Part shown: positions 1 to 6,996 of the stretch, piece by piece
Position numbering within the stretch: position 1 is the first letter of the stretch
Layout of the letters: the number at the start of each line of letters is the position of its first letter
From: JALHSW01 sp038321755
GTDB lineage: Bacteria; Actinomycetota; Acidimicrobiia; IMCC26256; PALSA-555
DNA: 23,790 nucleotides
Reading direction: 5' to 3'
NCBI GenBank assembly: GCA_038321755.1
Contig: JBBQFJ010000042.1
Span: 1-23,790 of the forward strand
The notes under the pieces: model-generated
Database searches by the model: none
Told to the model about the DNA's origin: nothing
Seen by the model: the letters and a program-made list of their open reading frames with translations, nothing else
Made by a program: the position numbers and the translations under genes

Positions 1-176
1 ACCGGCCGCCGCGCGTCGCCCGCATCGTGCTGCGACCGGAGATCACGGTGCGCGGCGAGGTCGTCGAGTCCCGGCTCGAGCACCTCTGCGAGGTCGCACA
101 TCGGGAGTGCTACATCGCGAACAGCCTGCAGACCGAGATCGCGGTGGAACCGACGTTCACCTTCGTCACAGCCTGA
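1..176 (+). CDS. OsmC family protein, C-terminal fragment
   Basis: Only the last 57 codons are inside the window; the reading frame enters from the left edge (first full codon at position 3) and stops at TGA 174-176. The visible part has the pattern of the OsmC/Ohr family C-terminal half: a strand near VARIVLRPEITV, then a helix with HRECYIANSL, where the cysteine matches the second redox-active cysteine of this family, then a closing beta strand. Family members are small cytoplasmic thiol peroxidases that reduce organic hydroperoxides, although many OsmC-like proteins have no known substrate. The first cysteine lies outside the window, so peroxidase activity cannot be judged. The gene converges on the carboxyltransferase gene, with 15 bases between the two stops. 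Confidence 0.8.
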   Translation, partial: RPPRVARIVLRPEITVRGEVVESRLEHLCEVAHRECYIANSLQTEIAVEPTFTFVTA

Positions 177-191
177 CGGCCGCCCGCGCGT

Positions 192-1730
192 CTACGGCAG
201 GATGCCGTGGTGCGCCGCGGGACCCACGGGGTGGCGCCGCCGCGTCGCGCTGAGCGCGAGCGCGTCGAGCAGCGCGTCGCGCAGCTCGGACGGCTCGACG
301 ATCTCGTCGTAGCTCATGGTGTCGGCCGAGGAGTACGCGCCGCCGAGCTCGGCGTTCGCCAGCACGTCGCGCTCCGTCGCGTCGAGTCGAGCGGCGTCGG
401 CACCGCTCTCGGCGGGCATCGCACCCAGCCGCGCACCGGGAAGCGCCAACGTGACGGTCTGTTCGTCGAAGGGGTTCATCGCCATCAGCGACGAACCGAA
501 CCCATAGGCCTTCCGCAGCGTCACGTGGAGCTTCGGTGACCGCACCCGGTGCTGTGCGGCGAACATCCGCGCGGCGTGCCGCAGGATGCCGCTGCGCTCC
601 GAAACGCTCCCGGCGAGGACGCCCGGGTTGTCGGCGAGGAACACCACCGGCAGGTGGAACGCATCGGCGACGCCGAGGAAGTGCGCGGCCTTGTCGGCCG
701 ACTCCGCGTCGATCGATCCGGCCTTCGCCGCCGGCTGGTTGGCGACCACCGCAACCACCTCGCCACCGAGGTGCGCGAGCGCGGTGACGATCGGGCGTCC
801 GTGCGCAGGCTCGATCTCGAGGAGGGAGTCCGCGTCCAAGACCACGCGCAGCACGTCGCGGACGTCGTACGCCCGACGCGGGTCGGCCGGGATCAGGTCG
901 AGGAGCTCGGGAACGGCGCGGCGCGCGGTGGCATCGGCGCCCCCACTCGTGGGGGATGGCGCGGCCGGCGGGTGCTCCCAAGCGTTCGCCGGGAAGTACG
1001 AGAGGTAGCGCCGCACCAGGTCGAGCGCGGCGCGATCGTCGTCGGCGCCGTTGTGCACCAGGCCGCTGAGCGTCGTGTGGATCGCGGTGCCTCCCAGCTC
1101 TTCCTTGGTGACCTCTTCACCCATCGATGCCTGCACCAACGGTGGCCCGGCCGAGAAGATCGCCGCACCCTCGGTCATCACGACGAAGTCCATGAGGGGC
1201 GCGGTGAGCGCACCGTGCCCCGCGGACGGACCCATCACCACGCACACGGTCGGCACCAGCCCTGAGAGTCCGGCGAGCGTCTGGAGGTCGTTCGGCGCGC
1301 GGCCGCGCCGCTCGAACGCGTTCTGGGCCCGCTCCCCCGCGCCTTCGAGCAGCATCACGAGGGGGACTCGTTCCTGGCCGGCCAGCTCGACGAGCCGCTG
1401 ACGCTTCGCGGTGGTACCGAGCCCGATCGAGCCGCCCATCACAGTGAAGTCCTCGGCGCCGACCAGCACCCGTCGTCCGTCGATGCGACCGTGCCCGGCC
1501 ACCAGGGCGTCGGCCGGGGCCATGGGTGAGGCACCGCGCTGCACCGAGCCTGCGAGCGTGCCGAGCTCGACGAACGAGCCGTCGTCGAGCAGGTGCTCCA
1601 CCCGGGCGCGGGCGTCGAGACGACCACCCTGGTGCTGACGCTCGAGCCGCTCGGCGCCACCCATCGCGCGGGCCACGGCGCGTCGCGTCACGAGGTCGTC
1701 GAGGATCGGCTGCCAGCCGTCTCCCGTCAT
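192..1730 (-). CDS. Acyl-CoA carboxylase beta (carboxyltransferase) subunit
   Basis: The product is 512 residues, the usual size of the biotin-dependent acyl-CoA carboxylase beta subunit, which moves CO2 from carboxybiotin to an acyl-CoA such as propionyl- or methylcrotonyl-CoA. Two crotonase-like halves are visible. The N-terminal half has the oxyanion segment GPSAGHGAL, where GPCAGGAVY is common. The C-terminal half has DNPGVLAG and RKAYGFGSS, where DVPGFLPG and RKAYGGAY are common. These substitutions mark a divergent branch, so I do not assign the substrate. ATG 1728-1730 was chosen over an in-frame start 54 bases upstream because it lies 4 bases after the stop of the preceding acyl-CoA dehydrogenase gene. 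It is the last gene of a three-gene operon. No biotin carboxylase or biotin carrier gene is in the window, so that partner must be elsewhere. Confidence 0.88.
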   Translation of the reverse strand: MTGDGWQPILDDLVTRRAVARAMGGAERLERQHQGGRLDARARVEHLLDDGSFVELGTLAGSVQRGASPMAPADALVAGHGRIDGRRVLVGAEDFTVMGGSIGLGTTAKRQRLVELAGQERVPLVMLLEGAGERAQNAFERRGRAPNDLQTLAGLSGLVPTVCVVMGPSAGHGALTAPLMDFVVMTEGAAIFSAGPPLVQASMGEEVTKEELGGTAIHTTLSGLVHNGADDDRAALDLVRRYLSYFPANAWEHPPAAPSPTSGGADATARRAVPELLDLIPADPRRAYDVRDVLRVVLDADSLLEIEPAHGRPIVTALAHLGGEVVAVVANQPAAKAGSIDAESADKAAHFLGVADAFHLPVVFLADNPGVLAGSVSERSGILRHAARMFAAQHRVRSPKLHVTLRKAYGFGSSLMAMNPFDEQTVTLALPGARLGAMPAESGADAARLDATERDVLANAELGGAYSSADTMSYDEIVEPSELRDALLDALALSATRRRHPVGPAAHHGILP

Positions 1731-1734
1731 CGGC

Positions 1735-2706
1735 TCAGACGACGACCGTGGCCGGCGACACCGTGTCGGCGAGCGCGTCCGCATGTTCAGTCGGTGTGCC
1801 GAACACCGTGTTCAACACCCACGCGCGCTTGAGGTAGAGGTGGACGTCGACCTCCCACGTGAAGCCCATGCCGCCGTGCACCTGCATCGACGACTTGGCG
1901 TTCTTCAGCGCGGCCTCGGCCGCGAGCAGTCGCGCGCCAGAGACCGCTCGCTCGACGTCGCCGATCTCCCCATCCTCGGAGTCTCGGTCGTCCAGCGTCA
2001 CGGCCGCCGCGTCGACCGCCGCTCGGGCGATCTCGGCGCGCACCGTCATGTCGGCGAGGATGTGCTTGACCGCCTGGAACGAACCGATCGGACGGTCGAA
2101 CTGGAACCGCTCGAGCGCATACGCGTTGGCGGCGGTGACGCAGGCCTCGGCCATGCCCACCTGGTACGCCGCCGTGAGGACCGCACCACCGACGCGCCAC
2201 ACCGCCGCGGCTTCGGCGCCGCCGATGTTCTCGCCATCCGGCAGTGCGTCCAACTCGTGAATCGGCGTGAGCGGATCGAGGGGCCAGTCGAGCTCGACGG
2301 CGTCGGCCAGCGCCGAAGCAGGGATGCTCACGAGCCCCGCGTCGTCGCGCACGATGACCGCGTCGGCCGCTCCGAGGTGCTCGATCCGAGCAGGCTCACC
2401 CGCCGCGGGACGCGCGAGCCCGGTGGCGACGCCGTCGACCAGGCCGCCCTCGTTCAGGCCGTGCACCAGGTGCGACACCACGAGCGGTCCGGGCACCAGC
2501 GCCCGGCCGAGCTCCTGGAACGCGATCGAGGTGTCGGCCCAGCCGAATCCGTCGGTGCGCAGCGAGAACACGCCGGTGGTGGCGAGCTCGTCGAACGCGG
2601 CGCGGTCGAACCCACCGCGCACGCGATCCATACCGAAGCGGCCCTCGCACAGTGCACGGATGCCGTCGCGCAGCGCTTCCTGGTCCTCGGTCAGGTCGAA
2701 GTTCAT
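1735..2706 (-). CDS. Acyl-CoA dehydrogenase, short subunit
   Basis: The product is 323 residues, shorter than the roughly 380 of a complete acyl-CoA dehydrogenase. It has the N-terminal helical domain (starting MNFDLTEDQEALRDG), a reduced middle beta domain, and a clear C-terminal domain with LERFQFDRPIGSFQAVKH and VHGGMGFTWE. The GG segment contacts FAD in the family. The terminal GTSxIQR-type segment is missing, and the sequence there reads FGTPTEHAD. The upstream gene has the reverse arrangement, so the two probably form one heteromeric enzyme that introduces a 2,3 double bond in an acyl-CoA, as described for actinobacterial steroid side-chain dehydrogenases. ATG 2704-2706 follows the upstream stop by 10 bases. 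The middle domain is degenerate, and this subunit may be mainly structural. Confidence 0.88.
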   Translation of the reverse strand: MNFDLTEDQEALRDGIRALCEGRFGMDRVRGGFDRAAFDELATTGVFSLRTDGFGWADTSIAFQELGRALVPGPLVVSHLVHGLNEGGLVDGVATGLARPAAGEPARIEHLGAADAVIVRDDAGLVSIPASALADAVELDWPLDPLTPIHELDALPDGENIGGAEAAAVWRVGGAVLTAAYQVGMAEACVTAANAYALERFQFDRPIGSFQAVKHILADMTVRAEIARAAVDAAAVTLDDRDSEDGEIGDVERAVSGARLLAAEAALKNAKSSMQVHGGMGFTWEVDVHLYLKRAWVLNTVFGTPTEHADALADTVSPATVVV

Positions 2707-2716
2707 GCGATCTCGC

Positions 2717-3859
2717 TCACGTCCAGAGCTTCTCCTTCGGGAGCCCGAGCAGGCGCTCACCGATGATGTTGCGCTGGATCTGGGAGGTGCCGGCCGCGAT
2801 CGGCAGCGAGAGCGTCCGCAACCGCTCCTCGACGACCTCGTCGTGCACGTCGAAGATGCCGCGCGCGAGCACGCGCATGCTCAGCTCGCCGAGCCGATCC
2901 CGGGCTTCGGAGTAACCGAGCTTCAGCATCATCGCCCCCGGCCCGGGAACGCCGGTACGCCCGGCCTGCGAGACGTTGCGCTTCGTCAGGGCCCACAGGG
3001 CGTCGAGCTCGGCGATGACGTGCGCGAGCTCGCGGCGCTCGGCGACGTCGTGCACGGACGGAGCGATCTCCTCGGCCATGCGCACTGCGTCGACCATCTC
3101 GCTCACGAACGCCGTGCCGCGCTCGAACGAGAGCGTGACGTTGGTGACGCGCCAGCCGTCGTTCTCTGCGCCGACCCGGTTGGCCACGGGCACGCGGACC
3201 TCGTCGAGGAAGACCTCGCAGAACTCCGACGAACCGAGCAGCGTCTCGATGGGCCGTACTTCGATGCCCGGCAGGTCCATCGGCAAGATGAGCCAGGTGA
3301 TCCCCCGGTGCTTCGGCGCGTCGGGATCCGTCCGCACGAGCAGCTCGCCGAACTCGCCGATGTGGCCGAACGAGCACCAGATCTTGCGGCCGGTGACGAC
3401 GTAGTGGTCGCCGTCGAGCACGGCTCGGGTCTGCAGCCCCGCGAGGTCGGAGCCGGCGTCGGGCTCCGAGAAGCACTGGCACCAGACCTCGTCGCCCCGA
3501 AGGATCTTGGGGAGATGTGCGGACTTCTGCCCGTCGGAGCCCTCCGCGACGAGGGTGGGGCCTGCGTGCAACGTGCCCACGAAGTTGACGCCCACGTAGG
3601 GCGCCTTCGCCCGTGTCGTCTCCTCGTGGAAGACGAGCTGCTCGCTCGGCGAGGCATCGCGACCGCCGTAGGCCTTCGGCCAGTTGATGCCAGCATACCC
3701 GGCGTCGAAGAGACGGCGCTGCCAGTCGGTGTCGTAGCGGACGCGGGCCGGCCAGTCGTCGCGAGCCGGCGGTGCCGGCAGCTCGCCGAGCGACCGGGTG
3801 AGCCACGCGCGCAGCTCGGCGCGGAACGCCTCGTCGGCGTCGGAGTAGCGAAGGTCCAT
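2717..3859 (-). CDS. Acyl-CoA dehydrogenase, long subunit
   Basis: The product is 380 residues with the three-domain acyl-CoA dehydrogenase layout. The N-terminal helical domain includes WPKAYGGRDAS. The middle beta domain has CFSEPDAGSDLAGL and TGRKIWCSFG, which contact FAD and substrate in the family. The C-terminal helical domain ends in AAGTSQIQRNIIGERLLGLP. The SFERG segment at the start of the C-terminal domain may carry the catalytic glutamate, as in isovaleryl-CoA dehydrogenase; this is inference. It lacks the QxxGGxG-type segment that the next gene has. I chose ATG 3857-3859 because MDLRYSDADEAF is a typical family start and the open frame upstream has no homology. It leads the operon. 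A TAGGCT hexamer lies 10 bases upstream and a palindrome 16 bases beyond that start of the hexamer region (3886-3900). Confidence 0.9.
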   Translation of the reverse strand: MDLRYSDADEAFRAELRAWLTRSLGELPAPPARDDWPARVRYDTDWQRRLFDAGYAGINWPKAYGGRDASPSEQLVFHEETTRAKAPYVGVNFVGTLHAGPTLVAEGSDGQKSAHLPKILRGDEVWCQCFSEPDAGSDLAGLQTRAVLDGDHYVVTGRKIWCSFGHIGEFGELLVRTDPDAPKHRGITWLILPMDLPGIEVRPIETLLGSSEFCEVFLDEVRVPVANRVGAENDGWRVTNVTLSFERGTAFVSEMVDAVRMAEEIAPSVHDVAERRELAHVIAELDALWALTKRNVSQAGRTGVPGPGAMMLKLGYSEARDRLGELSMRVLARGIFDVHDEVVEERLRTLSLPIAAGTSQIQRNIIGERLLGLPKEKLWT

Positions 3860-3869
3860 GCGGGCGGCG

Positions 3870-3875
3870 AGCCTA
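3870..3875 (-). promoter_or_regulatory. Putative -10 hexamer of the acyl-CoA operon
   Basis: Read on the minus strand the hexamer is TAGGCT, matching the actinobacterial TANNNT -10 consensus. It ends 10 bases before the ATG at 3859, so the transcript would have almost no leader. No Shine-Dalgarno sequence is visible in the short interval, which fits leaderless initiation. Confidence 0.4.
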
Positions 3876-3885
3876 CCCGTCGCCC

Positions 3886-3900
3886 CTGACGAACCGTCAG
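3886..3900. promoter_or_regulatory. Perfect palindrome, candidate repressor operator
   Basis: The sequence CTGACG-AAC-CGTCAG is a perfect 6-bp inverted repeat around a 3-bp spacer, in the 80-base gap between the acyl-CoA dehydrogenase start and the end of the hydrolase gene. It lies 10 bases upstream of the putative -10 hexamer, so a bound dimeric regulator such as a TetR-family protein would cover the core promoter. No regulator gene is in the window. It could instead be a very short terminator stem for antisense transcription. Confidence 0.4.
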
Positions 3901-3939
3901 ATCGAGCGCACGAGCCGTCCCCGATCGAGCACGGGAGCC

Positions 3940-5439
3940 TCAGCAGCGCTTGCCGCTCTTCGGGACGACGGTGTCGAGAAGGTAGCGCACGACGATGGCG
4001 TCGACGCACCGGTTGCCGGAGGCGAACGCGGTGTGGCGCGCGCCCCCCACGGTGACCAGCACCGCGGACTCGAGCTCCGTGGTGAGTCCCTTGGCCCACG
4101 CCAAGGGCGTCGCCGGGTCGTTGCGTGTGCCGAGCACCAGCAGCGGTGCCGAGGTCGGCGCGTGGAGAGCGGCGGGCGGCTGCGACGGAACCGGCCAGAA
4201 CGCACACGCGAGCGAGTTGTTGACCACCGAGCGTCCGAGCCGCGGCGCGACGCGGGCCGCCTCGTCCTCGATCGCTCGGAGCCCGGCTTCACCGCCCACG
4301 TCCGGGCCGTCGAGGCAGCCGACCGCGAAGAACGCTTCCTGGAGGTCGTCGTAGGTGCCGTCGCTGTGGCGACCGGTGTACGCGTCGGCGTCCAGCGCGA
4401 GGTCGCTCCCGTCGCCCGCCTTCGCCGCGGCGAGCGAGTCGGCGAGCGTCGACCAGCTCGCCGCACCGCCGTAGAGCAGCTCGGTGACGCCGATGTCGAA
4501 GAGCGTCGAGTTCAAGGTGCGGCCGCGGCCGGCGCCCGACGCGCGGAGCGGTGCCTCGTCGATCTTCGCTCGCAGCGCGTCGTACGCCGCCGCCGGCTTG
4601 CCACCTTCGTGGAACGCGCAGTCGGGCTTGCGAGCACAGTCGCGGAGGAACAGGTGCAGCGAGCCCTCGAACGCGACCGCCTGCTGCACCTGAACCGCTT
4701 TCGCGTCCAGCGCAGGATCGACCGGACCGTCGAGCACCAGGGCACGTACGCGGTCAGGGAACTGCGCCGCGTACTGCGCGCCGAGGTAAGTGCCGTACGA
4801 GAACCCGAGGTAGGTCAGCGTGTCCTCGCCGAGGGCTGCCCGGATGCGATCCATGTCGCGCGCGACGCGATCGGTGGACAGGTACGGGAGGATGTCGCCG
4901 TCGGCTTGCTGGCAGTCGGCGACGATCTCCTTGACGCCCGCCTCGAGCGCGGCGCGCTGCTCGTCCGTCTCCGGCGTCCAGTCGAGCGCGTAGAACGGAT
5001 CGAGCCGATCGGTGCAATCGACGCCGTGACTGGCTCCGACGCCGCGTGGATCGAAGGCGACGAGGTCGAAGCGGTCCTGGATCTCGGCGGGGAGGCTCGA
5101 CGCGACCCCGACGGCGAAGTCGGTGGCAGGCGCGCCCGGTCCGCCGGGGTTCATCAGGAGCGATCCGATGCGGCGCTTCGGATCGCGGGCCGGGATGCGG
5201 AGGAGGGAGAGGTCGATCGTGGGACCGCCGGCAACGGTGTCGTCGAGCGGGACCGGGAGCGTGGCGCACTGCCCCGCGCTTCGGGGGCAGCGCTTCCACT
5301 TGATCGAGGACTGCTGAATCGAGGACTGCTGGATGTGGGACTGCTGGCTCGTCGCCTGTGCCGTTGCGGGCAGGGTCGCCGCCGCGAGGGCGAGGAGCAG
5401 GACGAGCGCGGCGAAGGACCGAGGGCGGGGAGGATGCAC
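3940..5439 (-). CDS. Secreted TAP-like alpha/beta hydrolase (tripeptidyl aminopeptidase family)
   Basis: The product is 499 residues, typical of the Streptomyces TAP/SlpD/SlpE peptidase family, which releases N-terminal peptides outside the cell. Residues 1-29 form a signal peptide with a basic start, a leucine/alanine core and a TAQA cleavage site. The alpha/beta hydrolase fold follows: NPGGPG near 97-102 (oxyanion region), nucleophile Ser214 in GFSYGTYLG, Asp441 in TRNDPATP and His469 in GGARHTAF. The TAP-type C-terminal domain ends with a cysteine pair (Cys478 and Cys499). Residues 32-46 are three QQSxI repeats placed directly after the signal peptide. The start is GTG 5437-5439, supported by the signal peptide and by a TACGCT hexamer 6 bases upstream (leaderless). 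Substrate is unproven; proline iminopeptidase-like esterases share the fold. Confidence 0.88.
   Translation of the reverse strand: MHPPRPRSFAALVLLLALAAATLPATAQATSQQSHIQQSSIQQSSIKWKRCPRSAGQCATLPVPLDDTVAGGPTIDLSLLRIPARDPKRRIGSLLMNPGGPGAPATDFAVGVASSLPAEIQDRFDLVAFDPRGVGASHGVDCTDRLDPFYALDWTPETDEQRAALEAGVKEIVADCQQADGDILPYLSTDRVARDMDRIRAALGEDTLTYLGFSYGTYLGAQYAAQFPDRVRALVLDGPVDPALDAKAVQVQQAVAFEGSLHLFLRDCARKPDCAFHEGGKPAAAYDALRAKIDEAPLRASGAGRGRTLNSTLFDIGVTELLYGGAASWSTLADSLAAAKAGDGSDLALDADAYTGRHSDGTYDDLQEAFFAVGCLDGPDVGGEAGLRAIEDEAARVAPRLGRSVVNNSLACAFWPVPSQPPAALHAPTSAPLLVLGTRNDPATPLAWAKGLTTELESAVLVTVGGARHTAFASGNRCVDAIVVRYLLDTVVPKSGKRC
5302..5346. repeat. Three 15-bp tandem repeats inside the hydrolase gene
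   Basis: Three in-frame copies (5302-5316, 5317-5331, 5332-5346) share the core ggactgctg. The first two differ at one base and the third is more diverged. They encode QQSSI, QQSSI and QQSHI at residues 32-46 of the exported hydrolase, just after the predicted signal cleavage site. A change of copy number would keep the frame and alter only the length of this Gln/Ser linker. Confidence 0.75.
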
Positions 5440-5445
5440 CGGTCG

Positions 5446-5451
5446 AGCGTA
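5446..5451 (-). promoter_or_regulatory. Putative leaderless -10 hexamer of the hydrolase gene
   Basis: The minus-strand sequence TACGCT fits TANNNT and is separated from the GTG start (5439) by exactly 6 bases, the spacing expected when transcription begins at the start codon. The identical hexamer with 7-base spacing precedes the small DUF5522 gene. Confidence 0.5.
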
Positions 5452-5470
5452 GGCGTCGCCCTGCGTCAGC

Positions 5471-5545
5471 GAACTTCAGGCAGGCGAACTTCAGGCAGGC
5501 GAACTTCAGGCAGGCGAACTTCAGGCAGGCGAACTTCAGGCAGGC
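5471..5545. repeat. Five exact 15-bp tandem repeats at the aldehyde dehydrogenase stop codon
   Basis: The unit gaacttcaggcaggc occurs five times without a mismatch (5471, 5486, 5501, 5516 and 5531). Read on the minus strand, each unit carries the last codons of the aldehyde dehydrogenase including its TGA, so the gene end SPA-stop is followed by SSPA-stop repeated in frame. The array fills the space between the dehydrogenase stop (5536-5538) and the hydrolase promoter (5446-5451). It looks like slipped-strand expansion of the gene's 3' end. A role upstream of the hydrolase promoter is possible but unsupported. Confidence 0.9.
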
Positions 5546-6978
5546 GAGTCGCTCGAGAAGTAGACGTTCTTGACCTCGGTGTACGTGTCCATCGCGTGCA
5601 TGCCGAGCTCTCGACCGAGTCCGGAGCGCTTGTACCCGCCGAACGGCGCCTCCGTGCGCACGCTCGAGTGTGAGTTCACCGAGAGCACGCCCGTGCGGAT
5701 GCCCTTCGCGACACGGATCGCTCGACCGACGTCGGTGGTCCACACGGATCCCGAGAGTCCGTAATCGTTGTCGTTCGCGACGCGGATCGCCTCGGCCTCG
5801 TCATCGAACGGGATCACGCAGACCACCGGGCCGAAGATCTACTCGCGGGCGACGCGCATGCCGTTGTCGACGTCGGCGAGCACCGCGGGCGTGAGGTACC
5901 AGCCGGCTCCGGCCGGGACGTCACCGCCGGTCGTCCGCCGCGCGCCCTCGTCGGCCCCGATGCCGAGGTACTCGAGCGACGTCCCCCGCTGGGCCTCCGA
6001 GATCATCGGACCCATCTCGGTGGTGTCGAGGAGCGGGTCGCCGAGCCGCACCTTCTCGGTGGCGCGCGAGAACGCGTCGACGAAGTCGGCGTACACCGAG
6101 CGTTCGACGAGAATCCGACTCCGCGCGCAGCAGTCCTGCCCCGCGTTCGCGAACACCGCCATCGGGGTCTCGGCGACGCAACGCTCGAGGTCGGCGTCGG
6201 CGAACACCACGCTCGCCGACTTTCCGCCCAGCTCGAGTGAGCACCGGGTGATGTTGTCGGCCGAGGCCGTGAGGATCGACGAACCCGTGGTCGTCTCCCC
6301 TGTGAACCCGATCTTGGAGACTCGTCGGTCCGAGACGAGTGCGTTCCCGAGCACCCGGCCCGGCCCCACGAGCACCGACACCGCGGCCTTGGGCACGCCC
6401 GCCTCGACGAGCAGTGCCCCGAGCATCAGCGCGGTCAGCGGCGTGAGGGAGGCAGGCTTGAGCACGATCGGGTTCCCGCATGCGAGCGCCGGCGCGGCCT
6501 TCCACGTCGCGATCAGGAGCGGGAAGTTCCACGGGACGATGAGCGCACAGACCCCGATCGGCTCCCGGAGCACCACGTCGAGACCGGGCTGCTGCACGGG
6601 CACGACCTGGCCGAAGTGCTTGTTCGCAGCTCCTGCGTAGTACTCGAAGACATCCGCGGCGGTGTTCGCCTCCCAGCGGGCGTCACCGATCGGATGGCCG
6701 GCGCCCCGCGCCTCGGCGAGGGCGAACTCCTCTGCTCGCTCGCGCAGGAGGCGAGCGACCTCGAGCAGCACGCGGCCACGGGCCGTGGCGCTCATGCTGG
6801 GCCACTCCCCGCTCTCGAACTCGCCCACGGCGGCGCGCAGGGCGTCGTCGAGATCCTCCGCGTTCGCCTGCGCGACCTCGGCGAGGGGCTCGCCCGTGGC
6901 CGGTTCGGAGACTGTCGCCGTGCCGCCACGGCCCGCTCGCGGCTCCCCGCCGACGAGAAGGTGCCAGTCACGCTCCAT
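5536..6978 (-). pseudogene. Aldehyde dehydrogenase (PuuC-like role) with in-frame TAG at codon 380
   Basis: The frame spans 481 codons including the stop, the normal length of an NAD(P)-dependent aldehyde dehydrogenase. All core residues are present before the break: Asn151 in PWNF, Lys174 in LKPAS, catalytic Glu249 in LELGGK and catalytic Cys283 in GQDCC. Codon 380 is TAG (5839-5841). After it the same frame continues with IFGPVVCVIPF and a complete C-terminus, so only this one codon is abnormal. The gap from Cys283 to codon 380 is 97, equal to Cys302-Glu399 in human ALDH2, so the stop replaces the conserved glutamate of EEIFGPV; GAG to TAG is one base. Nonsense mutation, sequencing error or readthrough are all possible. 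ATG 6976-6978 has a TATGCT hexamer 7 bases upstream. Intact, it would oxidise the aldehyde made by amine oxidation in the adjacent pathway. Confidence 0.9.
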
Positions 6979-6985
6979 CCGAGGC

Positions 6986-6991
6986 AGCATA
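6986..6991 (-). promoter_or_regulatory. Putative leaderless -10 hexamer of the aldehyde dehydrogenase gene
   Basis: The minus-strand sequence TATGCT lies 7 bases before the ATG at 6978. The divergent SDR gene starts at 6997, only 18 bases from the dehydrogenase start, so the rest of this promoter lies inside the SDR coding sequence. Confidence 0.5.
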
Positions 6992-6996
6992 CGGTG

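Noticed and set aside
2267..3889. A 540-codon open frame on the plus strand
   Set aside because: It is antisense to the two acyl-CoA dehydrogenases and has no recognisable motif; the minus-strand genes are clearly real.
5471..5545. Possible CRISPR array
   Set aside because: The 15-bp units are directly adjacent without spacers and are too short; this is a simple tandem repeat.
4033..5673. A 546-codon plus-strand frame with a repeated TSGRR-like end
   Set aside because: It is antisense to the TAP-like hydrolase; the repeated residues come from the 15-bp repeat array.
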